Position numbers and translations under genes: made by a program | Notes under the pieces: generated by a model | Seen by the model: only the letters and a program-made list of their open reading frames with translations | Databases searched by the model: none | Told to the model about the DNA's origin: nothing | In this document: piece by piece, positions 7,374 through 13,896 of the stretch | Numbering within the stretch: the first letter of the stretch is position 1 | Layout of the letters: every line of letters begins with the position of its first letter | Assembly (NCBI GenBank): GCA_036786445.1 | Contig: DAIQRD010000061.1 | Span: 1-13,896, forward strand | Direction: 5' to 3' | DNA: 13,896 nucleotides | From: JAAZMF01 sp036786445 | GTDB lineage: Bacteria; Bacillota; Limnochordia; DTU087

Positions 7374-7586
7374 CGCGTCATGCCTCCTCCCCTTCAGTAA
7401 CCCAGATCCATTCTGCTAGGTAGAGCCCTCTCTCTTTTCTCGCCTTTCGCCACTCTTTCGCTAACTCCTTTCTACTGCAATGTCTTTCCAATTTGCCCAT
7501 CTTTTCCCATAAATCTTTGCAGTCTACTGACAAACATGCCCCCTCGCCAAAGCCGAGAGGGACACGTCAAATTTCAAGCTCTGTAT

Positions 7587-7620
7587 AGAAAAACAGAGGT
7601 GAAGCCTAAGCCCACCTCTG
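7587..7620 (-). terminator. Rho-independent terminator after the ABC permease gene
   Basis: On the minus strand CAGAGGTG (7620-7613) and CACCTCTG (7601-7594) form a perfect 8-bp stem with an 11-base loop, followed directly by TTTTTCT. It begins 38 bases after the permease stop codon. It should end most transcripts of the regulator-isomerase-ABC operon before the GH4 gene. The remaining 213 bp up to the GH4 start hold no gene; a promoter is expected there but no clear -35/-10 was found. Confidence 0.88.
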
Positions 7621-7658
7621 AACATATTAGCTGGATTTACCTCAGTACGAGCAGGCCC

Positions 7659-9389
7659 TTAACCCGCCCCTCCGAACATGTTGGACATCTTCTCCCCTAG
7701 CAATTTCGTGGCACTGAATACGCCCACCAACACTATCACGTTAATGACGGTTCCCATGGCACAGGCAGGTCCCAACATATCTTCTAAGAGATATTCATAG
7801 ATGGTCACAGTAGCCGTCTTCCATCTAGCCGAATACAGCATCATGGTGGTACTCAACTCGCCTATCAATGTAGTAAAGGTGAGTAAACCTGCAGCCGTGA
7901 CCGAAGGAGCGATCAGTGGAAACGTTATTTTGCTAAACGTTGTAACCCACTTGGCCCCCATGATCCCCGACGCCTGTTCCAGGACGGGATCCATGCCCTG
8001 AAGTGCGCCGGATGCCGAACGAAATACATAAGGCATACGCCGAATTACATAGGCAATTATGAGGATAGACGCCGTGCCCGCTATATAAAAGGGAGGTGCC
8101 CCAAAAGATGTTAGCAGAGCAACACCCACCACTATTCCAGGAAGCACGAAGGGCAGCATTACCAACATATCGATCAACCAGCGACCCTTGAATTTACGGC
8201 GCACTGCTGTATAAGCAACCAGCGATCCCATGATGAGAGATATCGCGGTAGCAGAAATGGAAAGCACGAGACTGTTCCTCAATGGGCTAAGGGCATGGGT
8301 GTAGATCCTACGGAAATTACCCAGTCCCATACTGGTAGGCCAGGGTGTTCCCGCCCACACTTCGGAAAAGGCGGCTACTAGCACCGTGATATGAGGTGCT
8401 AACGACATGCCAAGCAAAAGCACAACATAAATCATCCCCAAGACCTTGGCCAATGGATGGGTAATCTGCTTAACTTGTCGTGTAGTGGTTGTCAAAGTGA
8501 CCGCGCTTTGCCGAGAAGTAAAATAGCGCATGATCAAGAGCGCAGCAATGGAAAAGAAGACGCTAACCAGACTAATAGCACTAGCTGCGTTGAGGTTATA
8601 GTAGCCAACGATCTGAAAGAAGATCAGGGTGGGTAGAACGTAATATTCTCCCCCTAGGATCGAGGGCACTCCAAAGTTGCCGATAGCCCGCATAAACACT
8701 GTAATCGCTGCGGCACCGATAGAGGGGGCAACTAGAGGCAATGTAATTGTGCGGAGCTTCCTGAGAAACCCAGCACCCATTACGTCTGCGCTCTCCTCCA
8801 GATAAGGATCGGCTAGAGACAGAGCCCCCTGGGTCATCAAGAACACAAAGGGGTAATAGCTCAAGGACGTAGCAATGGTGATCCCATGAAACCCATAGAT
8901 GCTAGGCAAGGTTATGCCAAAGATCTTCTTTACCAGGAAAGTGATGAAGCCATTTCTTCCTAAAAGCAAAATCCAAGAATAAGCCCCAACAAAAGGCGGC
9001 AGTATCAAGGGCAGCGTTGCCAAAGAACTAATGATAGACTTTCCCGGTATATCGATTCTACTCACAATAAACGCTAAGGGCAATCCTAAGAGCACCGCAA
9101 TCAGCACCGAGCTAATGCTCACTACCAAAGAATGCTTCATGGCATCTACATACAAGCGCGACGTGAAAAACCTGCTGAAATTGAAGAGTGTCAGATTAGC
9201 CAAGGCAATGGGCTTATCTCGCTTGACAAAACTAATCAAGAGCATTCGAGAAATCGGATACAGTAAGAACAAAACCAGCATAACAAAGACCAGGGCCAGC
9301 ACCAGCCAAACCGTTAGGTCCATGTCTTTGAGGCCAATTTTCTTGCGTTTGACGCCTTGGTCCACTAGCAAAGGCTCCCTATCCATCAT
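7659..9389 (-). CDS. ABC transporter permease, fused double-domain (FbpB-like)
   Basis: This encodes 576 residues with two tandem binding-protein-dependent permease domains, so one chain supplies the whole membrane channel of about 12 helices. Each half has the EAA loop that docks the ATPase: residues about 198-222 (EESADVMGAGFLRKL...) and 470-496 (EQASGIMGAKWVTTF...), each with the conserved Gly. This fused layout is typical of the ferric iron, thiamine, 2-aminoethylphosphonate and hexose-phosphate type importers. The start is 2 bp after the ATPase stop, with the AAGGGGG ribosome site inside the end of the ATPase gene, so translation is coupled. Two tandem ATGs are possible. The C-terminal gene end is followed by a strong terminator. 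The substrate is discussed with the binding protein. Confidence 0.92.
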   Translation of the reverse strand: MMDREPLLVDQGVKRKKIGLKDMDLTVWLVLALVFVMLVLFLLYPISRMLLISFVKRDKPIALANLTLFNFSRFFTSRLYVDAMKHSLVVSISSVLIAVLLGLPLAFIVSRIDIPGKSIISSLATLPLILPPFVGAYSWILLLGRNGFITFLVKKIFGITLPSIYGFHGITIATSLSYYPFVFLMTQGALSLADPYLEESADVMGAGFLRKLRTITLPLVAPSIGAAAITVFMRAIGNFGVPSILGGEYYVLPTLIFFQIVGYYNLNAASAISLVSVFFSIAALLIMRYFTSRQSAVTLTTTTRQVKQITHPLAKVLGMIYVVLLLGMSLAPHITVLVAAFSEVWAGTPWPTSMGLGNFRRIYTHALSPLRNSLVLSISATAISLIMGSLVAYTAVRRKFKGRWLIDMLVMLPFVLPGIVVGVALLTSFGAPPFYIAGTASILIIAYVIRRMPYVFRSASGALQGMDPVLEQASGIMGAKWVTTFSKITFPLIAPSVTAAGLLTFTTLIGELSTTMMLYSARWKTATVTIYEYLLEDMLGPACAMGTVINVIVLVGVFSATKLLGEKMSNMFGGAG

Positions 9390-9391
9390 CC

Positions 9392-10513
9392 CTAATTGCC
9401 CCCTTCTATCATAGCTTTCTGCTCAAAGGGGAAAATGGTGCAATCAGAGGGTTCTAGAATAACGAAGGCGGCTTCCCCTTCACTTATCCCCTCGACTCGG
9501 CGATTTGCAGAGACGCATACAGCTTCACCGGTAATGAGCTCCACCATATAGCGGACAGATTCCCCCAGATAGAGTATCTGCATGACAGTGCAGGGAATGC
9601 TTTTTTGTGGCATGGCCTTATTGGAAATACCAGCTTTTTCCGGGCGGAAAAAGAGCAGCGCCGGACTCCCCACGCCAAATGCTGAACCGTCATCACCAGC
9701 AGACCTGTGGACATCCAGAGTGTGTTCGTCACCTATGGCTATAGAACAACCGCCATCTCTCTCGGACACGGCAGTTCGGATCTGGCAATCGACGAAATTG
9801 GCTTGGCCAATAAAATCTGCTACCAGGGCGGAGGCGGGTTTTTCATATATCTCGTAGGGGTGACCCATCTGGCTGATCTTGCCGGAATGCAGAACAGCTA
9901 CTATGTCCGATATGCTCAAAGCCTCTTCTTGGTCGTGGGTGACATAGACTGTTGTAGCCCCAGCAGCCCTTTGAATCCGTCGAATCTCATCCCGCATCTG
10001 CACACGCAGCTTAGCATCTAGGTTGGACAAAGGTTCGTCCAGCAACAGAATGCTGGGATCATAGACAAGGGCACGAGCCAGAGCTATTCTCTGCTGCTGT
10101 CCGCCACTAAGCTGAGATGGACGCCTATCTGCTGTATAGGCTAGACCCACCAACTCCAGGACTTCACCTACTTGTCGTTTGATATCATCTTGGCTAGTGT
10201 TTCTGACTCTCAAACCATAGGCCACATTTTCGAATACCGTCATATGGGGAAAAAGTGCATAGCTTTGAAATACCATGCCGATGTTCCTACCATGGGGTGG
10301 AAACGCCGTATAATCCTCATTATTGAACAGTATCTTGCCCTCAGTCGGGCTTTCCAGTCCAGCTACTAGGCGCAAGGTCGTCGTCTTACCGCACCCGCTG
10401 GGACCCAGCAATGTGAACAGCTTTCCCGCCGGCACAGTGAAATTGATTCCGTTAACCGCCCGCACTCCGCCGGGGAATTCTTTAATTAGGTCCTTAACAC
10501 TGAGATTGACCAT
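9392..10513 (-). CDS. ABC transporter ATP-binding protein (FbpC/PotA-type with TOBE domain)
   Basis: This encodes 373 residues. All nucleotide-binding motifs are present: Walker A GPSGCGKT (37-44), Q-loop Gln83 (VFQSYALFPH), signature LSGGQQQR (135-142), Walker B ILLLDE (155-160), D-loop SNLD (163-166) and switch His193 (VTHDQEEA). Residues after about 240 form the C-terminal regulatory part with a TOBE-like fold, ending with LEPSDCTIFPF. The protein would dimerise at the cytoplasmic face of the fused permease and power import. Iron, polyamine, sulfate and sugar importers all share this ATPase type, so the sequence itself does not give the substrate. The start is preceded by AGGGGGAT at a somewhat long distance of about 10-12 bases. 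A 128-bp gap with two stem-loops separates it from the binding-protein gene. Confidence 0.93.
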   Translation of the reverse strand: MVNLSVKDLIKEFPGGVRAVNGINFTVPAGKLFTLLGPSGCGKTTTLRLVAGLESPTEGKILFNNEDYTAFPPHGRNIGMVFQSYALFPHMTVFENVAYGLRVRNTSQDDIKRQVGEVLELVGLAYTADRRPSQLSGGQQQRIALARALVYDPSILLLDEPLSNLDAKLRVQMRDEIRRIQRAAGATTVYVTHDQEEALSISDIVAVLHSGKISQMGHPYEIYEKPASALVADFIGQANFVDCQIRTAVSERDGGCSIAIGDEHTLDVHRSAGDDGSAFGVGSPALLFFRPEKAGISNKAMPQKSIPCTVMQILYLGESVRYMVELITGEAVCVSANRRVEGISEGEAAFVILEPSDCTIFPFEQKAMIEGGN

Positions 10514-10577
10514 CGGTATTCGATCCCCCTAGATCATAGATGTTGCTATAACTCAACGATTCAGGTAAGCATACCGT

Positions 10578-10600
10578 CCCCGACCCTATCAGGGTTGGGG
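10578..10600 (-). repeat. Intercistronic stem-loop 2 between binding-protein and ATPase genes
   Basis: CCCCGACCCT (10578-10587) is complementary to AGGGTTGGGG (10591-10600) except at one position, with a 3-base ATC loop. In the minus-strand RNA the odd pair is an A-C mismatch. There is no U tract. Such strong hairpins after a binding-protein gene often block 3' exonucleases or attenuate, so the binding protein is made in excess over the ATPase and permease. Confidence 0.6.
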
Positions 10601-10632
10601 AGGCGGCAGAGCCTCTCCCGGGTCCGCCGCCT
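10601..10632 (-). repeat. Intercistronic stem-loop 1 just after the binding-protein gene
   Basis: AGGCGGC (10601-10607) and GCCGCCT (10626-10632) are perfect 7-bp arms around an 18-base loop. The loop contains further self-complementary bases (GCCTC, which can also pair with GAGGC at 10600-10604). It starts 9 bases after the binding-protein stop. No U tract follows. It abuts the second hairpin, so the two form a tandem structured element. Confidence 0.55.
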
Positions 10633-10641
10633 CATCGTGTC

Positions 10642-11643
10642 CTATTTGCCTTTAGCAGCAAACAGGTCGTCAAACTTGTACAGTATTTCCTCTTTATCTG
10701 CAGCAGCCGCTGCTTCGTCATAGTCCATAAACTTCACCTGCTCAGTGGGCATCAAGCCGGGCTTAACAGCCACATCGACTCTACCCATTCTACGGCTTTC
10801 CTCCATGGCCACTCGGGTCATTGCTTCTTGGGAGGTTATGAAATCCATGAACTTCTTAGCGTTCTCTGTGTTGGGGCCATTCTTGATAATGGACACAGTG
10901 TCAAAGCGAAGCGCGGTACCATCCTCTGGGTAAATTGGTATGACAGGATAGCCTTCCTCCATGAGGTTAAATACGTTAGCCTCCCCGGTCATCCCTATAG
11001 CATATTCGCCATTGGCGACGTTCTGGTAGGATATTCGGGAAGATGAAGTGATGGAAGCGTTGTTGATGACATTCTCCACCAAGTCCCAGCCATACATCTG
11101 AAGCATAATACCCAACTGTGCATAGGCAGAACCTGAAGTTGAAGGATTAGCCCAGATCAATTTTCCCTTCCATTTGGGGTCACCAAGCTCTGTCCATGTC
11201 TTAGGGGCCTCTTCCTCAGACACGAGGGTAGTGTTAACAATGAATACCTGTAGTGGCAACGAGAATGCATAGTAGTAGTATTCTGGATGCTTAAATTGCT
11301 CCGAGAACGCAGCATCGTTGACGTTCTTGTAGGGTAGAAGCAGCTCGAGCATGCTGTCCATGGTCTCTGTACCACCGGTCAGCATAATGTCACCACCAGG
11401 ACGGGCCCGCTCGGCGCGAATTCGAGTGGCCAGCTCCCCGGTGCCAGCACTTACTATATCAACCTTGATATCGGGGTGCTTCTCATTAAACATCTCCACG
11501 ATCATGTCTGAAGTTGCCCTAGTTGCCGGCGAATATATTACCAATTTGCCACCGGCAAAAGCCGCCATTGATCCAACCATCAGTATCAGCGTTGTTAACA
11601 CAACCACCGAAAGACCAAACATCCCACGTTTCTGACTTTTCAT
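10642..11643 (-). CDS. Extracellular solute-binding protein, family 1 (FbpA/AfuA-like)
   Basis: This encodes 333 residues. The N-terminus is a Sec signal peptide: basic residues (KSQKR), a hydrophobic core at about 9-25, and a likely signal peptidase I cut after Ala-Phe-Ala (30). There is no lipobox cysteine, so the protein is not obviously tethered as a lipoprotein. The mature part starts with KLVIYSPATRATSDMIVEMFNEKHPDIKV, the first lobe of type II binding proteins of the FbpA group. It continues with GDIMLTGGTETM, and WTELGDPKWKGKL at the hinge. This group was long annotated as ferric iron binding, but AfuA of Actinobacillus binds hexose phosphates. The gene follows a sugar isomerase and an SIS-domain regulator, which favours a sugar or sugar-phosphate ligand. 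AAGGGGGAAAG precedes the start. Stem-loops follow the stop. Confidence 0.9.
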   Translation of the reverse strand: MKSQKRGMFGLSVVVLTTLILMVGSMAAFAGGKLVIYSPATRATSDMIVEMFNEKHPDIKVDIVSAGTGELATRIRAERARPGGDIMLTGGTETMDSMLELLLPYKNVNDAAFSEQFKHPEYYYYAFSLPLQVFIVNTTLVSEEEAPKTWTELGDPKWKGKLIWANPSTSGSAYAQLGIMLQMYGWDLVENVINNASITSSSRISYQNVANGEYAIGMTGEANVFNLMEEGYPVIPIYPEDGTALRFDTVSIIKNGPNTENAKKFMDFITSQEAMTRVAMEESRRMGRVDVAVKPGLMPTEQVKFMDYDEAAAAADKEEILYKFDDLFAAKGK

Positions 11644-11693
11644 CGCATACTTTCCCCCTTCTAGTTAGCTGTCGCTCACTCTATCACCGGTGT

Positions 11694-11707
11694 TTTCCCT
11701 ACGGAAA
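11694..11707 (-). promoter_or_regulatory. Short inverted repeat in the leader of the binding-protein gene
   Basis: TTTCC (11694-11698) and GGAAA (11703-11707) flank 4 bp, in the 91-bp gap between the isomerase stop and the binding-protein start. It could be an operator or a small hairpin. A good ribosome-site sequence (AGGAGGTGG) follows the isomerase stop here without a usable open frame. No clear -35/-10 was found, so read-through from the regulator and isomerase is the simplest model. Confidence 0.25.
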
Positions 11708-11734
11708 TCAGACTGAACTCACCACCTCCTAGAT

Positions 11735-12514
11735 TCAAAAGCCCAGTGCCGCATCTAGCAACTGCTTAACCCGCAGCATGGCATCGTACTCATCTAGCTC
11801 TATAACCCACCAAGTGATGCCCCGAGCCAAGGCCCACTTGAGAAAGGCACCTATTCCATCAAGGTTTGTTGGCTCCATATGCTTGCCCTCTAGGGTCTCA
11901 ATCTCATATACATGAAGATTCTTGATTTTGTCGGCGAAGGGACGAATATACGTATCTAGGGTCATACGCCCTTCCCGCAAAGGAGCACTGCCCCGAGCAT
12001 GGCCTATATCAAAGGTAATGGCAGCCCCTGAGTATTTTGCCAGCTCCGCAAGCCTTTCTGGCTCACTCATCCAGCCCTGTTTCAGGTTTTCCAGGCAGAC
12101 AGTAACCCCTCTTTCCAGTCCATACTGGGTTACCTCCCGCAACCCTGAACAGGCATTATCCCACGACATCTCATCCATGGAAATGCTCCTAGACCCTATA
12201 TGTAGCGTCATGTGGGTAGGGGCAAAGGGCCGAACAAAATCGATGTACATCTTCAGGTATTGAACGGCTGTTGAAGCTATCAAGGGGTCCTCGTGTCCCA
12301 ACTCTGTATCGTGACAGGGACCGTGAAACCCAGAGGGTAACCCGGTACCCTGGGCAGCGTCCAAAAACAGCTGCCTAGCATTGGATGCCGCAGCAATCCG
12401 GAAGTAATCCAGGTTCCAGTCAATCCCCGCAAATCCCAATTCTGTGGCAGCCCGGGCCGCCGCTTTGAAATCCCCGCCAGTAGCTCTACTAGTCAAGATG
12501 ATCTTTGGTGTCAT
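11735..12514 (-). CDS. TIM-barrel sugar phosphate isomerase/epimerase (xylose isomerase-like, AP endonuclease 2 family)
   Basis: This encodes 259 residues with the beta/alpha barrel pattern of PF01261. Likely metal and substrate residues are His64 (FHGPCHD), His105 (LHIGS), Glu142 (CLENL), Asp169 and His172 (TFDIGHA), His201 (NLHVYEIE) and Glu239 (VIELDEY). The family isomerises or epimerises keto-sugars or their phosphates, and related members act on cyclitols such as inosose. Specificity cannot be read here. The start at 12514 is chosen because AGGAGGCGCACTG precedes the ATG; a longer frame to 12595 would overlap the regulator and adds unconserved residues. It lies 19 bp after the regulator stop, so the two form an operon that probably continues into the ABC genes. 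Confidence 0.85.
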   Translation of the reverse strand: MTPKIILTSRATGGDFKAAARAATELGFAGIDWNLDYFRIAAASNARQLFLDAAQGTGLPSGFHGPCHDTELGHEDPLIASTAVQYLKMYIDFVRPFAPTHMTLHIGSRSISMDEMSWDNACSGLREVTQYGLERGVTVCLENLKQGWMSEPERLAELAKYSGAAITFDIGHARGSAPLREGRMTLDTYIRPFADKIKNLHVYEIETLEGKHMEPTNLDGIGAFLKWALARGITWWVIELDEYDAMLRVKQLLDAALGF

Positions 12515-12533
12515 CAGTGCGCCTCCTATTTCC

Positions 12534-13409
12534 TCAAGGTTCAAGACCTGCATATCTTGGATAGCCATGCGCGTTGCGCAGTCTCTCCAGCTCATCTAGG
12601 GCATCAAGACTCTCTTCCCGTCGTTCCAAAGCGATCCCAAGGATTAAGGCTTCTGTGACCAAGGTGGGAACGATAATCGAATGGAAAACACCTAGAGAGC
12701 CACGGGTAGCATACAGCACATAATCGGCTTCCTTCGCGATTGATGAGATATAGGAGTCAGTGATGAGTACAGTCGGGCAGTCATGCCGACGGGCCTGCTC
12801 CAAGAACAGCACCAATTCCTCAGACGGGCGGCCCAAACCGAAGGCAATAGCGGCTGCGTTCTTGGGGAAGTGCACAACTTTCTCAAAGAAATACTTGCCA
12901 CTTTCATTGATCCGTGTGATCATGTATTTCATGCGCCGAAGCCTAAACTCCAACAACAGTGTGAGAGATGCAGCCGATCCTTCACCAAACACGATAATGT
13001 TATCCGCAGAGGCAATGGTTGCGACAGATTGGGCAAACACGTCATCGGGCGGCTCAGCTAGTAGTCTACTAATCTGGCTCATCTCACTGCGAATTAGATC
13101 ACTGAGGAGATGATCACCGGCAGGCAAGGTATCCAATCTGCGGCTGAATTTCGTGACAAGGTTAACTTGTCTCCGAAATGCATCTTGCACTTCTTCTCTG
13201 AACTGCGGGAATCCACTGTACCCCAGCGCCCGGGCAAAGCGAACGATACTTGCTTCGCTAACGTCACAGGCATTAGCCATCTCTTGTACACTCATGAAGG
13301 CTGCATCGGCTATATTTCCCAATAAGTATTCAGCGATATATTTCTGTACTGGAGTAAGATCAGCGTAATGCTCATCTATGGCCACAGCTATTTTCGAAGG
13401 GTGTTCCAT
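12534..13409 (-). CDS. RpiR-family transcriptional regulator (HTH plus SIS domain)
   Basis: This encodes 291 residues. The N-terminal HTH_6 domain runs from about 1 to 77. It has LTPVQKYIAEYLLGN (18-32) and the recognition region SVQEMANACDVSEASIVRFARALGYSGFPQFR (40-71), which is the RpiR signature. Residues of about 120-255 form an SIS sugar-isomerase fold: IIVFGEGSAA (sugar-phosphate loop), AIAFGLGRPSEELV, and TVLITDSYISSIAKEADYVL. These regulators sense phosphosugars such as N-acetylmuramate-6-P, glucosamine-6-P or ribose-5-P, and repress or activate the adjacent uptake operon. It is the first gene of the minus-strand operon and probably controls the isomerase, the ABC importer and itself. 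The ribosome site AAAGGGAT is about 9 bases from the ATG. Palindromes in its upstream region are candidate operators. Confidence 0.92.
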   Translation of the reverse strand: MEHPSKIAVAIDEHYADLTPVQKYIAEYLLGNIADAAFMSVQEMANACDVSEASIVRFARALGYSGFPQFREEVQDAFRRQVNLVTKFSRRLDTLPAGDHLLSDLIRSEMSQISRLLAEPPDDVFAQSVATIASADNIIVFGEGSAASLTLLLEFRLRRMKYMITRINESGKYFFEKVVHFPKNAAAIAFGLGRPSEELVLFLEQARRHDCPTVLITDSYISSIAKEADYVLYATRGSLGVFHSIIVPTLVTEALILGIALERREESLDALDELERLRNAHGYPRYAGLEP

Positions 13410-13454
13410 ACGACAGCATCCCTTTATTCTTCATTTAATAACTGTATTCGCTGT

Positions 13455-13493
13455 GAAATATGAATTTCCTTCAGAGCATATGTGAAAGTTTTC
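13455..13493 (-). promoter_or_regulatory. Two AT-rich palindromes, candidate RpiR operators
   Basis: GAAAT (13455-13459) with ATTTC (13464-13468) flank ATGA. GAAA (13484-13487) with TTTC (13490-13493) flank GT. Both half-sites sit in the repeated sequence TGTGAAA (13452 and 13482 regions), spaced about 30 bp, or close to three helical turns, so two dimers could bind the same face. They lie 46-84 bp upstream of the regulator start. The link to RpiR is inference from position and symmetry. Confidence 0.4.
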
Positions 13494-13572
13494 TAGTCAA
13501 ACTTCCTACTCATTGGACTTGTTGCTCAGCAGAAATCCAAGCCCCTCTCGATACAGCATCCGCCTATGGTGC

Positions 13573-13603
13573 AGCCACCAGCCCAAGACTGGGCGCGGTG
13601 GCT
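13573..13603. repeat. Strong two-step stem-loop in the upstream region
   Basis: AGCCACC (13573-13579) pairs with GGTGGCT (13597-13603), and inside it GCCCA (13581-13585) pairs with TGGGC (13590-13594) with an AGAC loop. It is about 120 bases downstream of the right-edge gene's stop on the minus strand. No T tract follows on either strand. It may protect the 3' end of that gene's transcript or be part of a leader of the regulator mRNA. Confidence 0.45.
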
Positions 13604-13723
13604 AGTGAGGAGGAATATGTTGGCCCAAGTGGTCAGGTGAATACCCATCTCTATGAGCTTCTCCACTGTGCACATCATGATTAGCTTGATAACATTCCTG
13701 CAGAGATACATGGAACCCCCATC

Positions 13724-13896
13724 TCAGATCACACTCTTCTGTATCATAGTGCTAGGCTCAGAGATCACATGTGTTTCGTGCCCATTCCATTCATCCAAAG
13801 CGAATATCCTCTCTAGCGCCAACACATAGGCGCCGATCAATGGGGCAGTGCCCCGCATGTTGGATATCTTGATCTCTACCCTTCCACCTAGCTCTT
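13724..13896 (-). CDS. C-terminal part of an unrecognised protein (partial at window edge)
   Basis: On the minus strand the frame entering at the right edge is open for 56 codons and stops with TGA at 13724-13726. The residues read like a genuine soluble protein: GGRVEIKISNMRGTAPLIGA, then a helix-like YVLALERIFALDEWNG, then a short tail. The GTAPLIGAYVLALE stretch recalls the last helix of sugar kinases of the ROK/BadF type, but the match is by feel and too short to name. Codon use is similar to its neighbours. It would be upstream of the regulator gene on the same strand, 314 bp away, so it belongs to the same directional cluster. Natural C-terminus or truncation cannot be decided. Confidence 0.5.
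   Translation of the reverse strand, partial: ELGGRVEIKISNMRGTAPLIGAYVLALERIFALDEWNGHETHVISEPSTMIQKSVI

Larger units (their letters stand above)
13410..13723 (-). other. Promoter and leader region upstream of the RpiR gene, no gene supported
   Basis: These 314 bp separate the incoming frame at the right edge from the regulator gene. Short open frames on both strands lack recognisable motifs, and none has a convincing start, so none is called. The 80 bp next to the regulator are AT-rich and must hold its promoter and probably its operator. I could not fix a -35/-10 pair with proper spacing (TTGACT at 13500-13495 has no good -10). Confidence 0.5.

Noticed and set aside
11706..11733. Strong ribosome-site sequence AGGAGGTGGTGAG after the isomerase stop
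   Set aside because: The possible GTG starts next to it reach a stop within a few codons, so no gene can be supported.
12515..12595. Longer start for the isomerase at 12595
   Set aside because: It would overlap the regulator's 3' end by 62 bp and skip the strong AGGAGG site before the ATG at 12514.
13443..13456. cre-like sequence TGTATTCGCTGTGA upstream of the RpiR gene
   Set aside because: It has the central CG and several matches to the catabolite-repression consensus but misses key positions in both halves.
13526..13711. 61-codon minus-strand frame and overlapping 74-codon plus-strand frame
   Set aside because: Neither has a good ribosome site or a known motif, and both pass through a strong stem-loop.

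Overview
The window looks like a chromosomal stretch of an anaerobic or fermentative member of the Bacillota (low-GC Gram-positive lineage). The pointers are strong purine-rich Shine-Dalgarno sequences at most starts, a hairpin-plus-U-tract terminator, an RpiR/SIS regulator, a GH4 glycosidase and DraG-type ADP-ribosylglycohydrolase remnants. The solute-binding protein has a signal peptide without a lipobox cysteine. That is unusual for a single-membrane Firmicute and leaves room for a diderm lineage. No rRNA, tRNA, CRISPR array, insertion sequence or phage gene was seen.

Layout from left to right: the 3' end of a Dam-type adenine methylase (+, cut by the window edge) faces a Gfo/Idh/MocA oxidoreductase (-). 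Upstream of the oxidoreductase on the same strand is a PHP-domain phosphoesterase (-). A divergent intergenic region of about 300 bp follows. It leads to two plus-strand membrane protein genes: an MFS transporter with a long hydrophilic C-terminal tail and a short MscS-like channel protein. These converge on a decayed minus-strand gene whose first 47 codons and ribosome binding site are intact and read as an ADP-ribosylglycohydrolase; the rest is frameshifted and carries in-frame stops.

The right half is a minus-strand sugar-utilisation locus, read from right to left: RpiR-type HTH/SIS regulator, TIM-barrel sugar (phosphate) isomerase/epimerase, periplasmic-type solute-binding protein, ABC ATPase, fused double-domain ABC permease, a clear intrinsic terminator, a GH4 glycosidase, then the ADP-ribosylglycohydrolase pseudogene. 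The ABC parts have the architecture of FbpABC 'iron' transporters, but every neighbour is a sugar gene. The best reading is an importer of a sugar, sugar acid or sugar phosphate, controlled by the SIS-domain regulator sensing a phosphorylated sugar and followed by isomerisation and GH4 hydrolysis. The GH4 enzyme has Cys-His-Glu at the specificity motif, which points towards uronides such as alpha-galacturonides. Paired stem-loops between the binding-protein and ATPase genes probably set transcript stoichiometry.

At the right edge a minus-strand frame of 56 codons enters from outside and stops at 13724; its family was not recognised.
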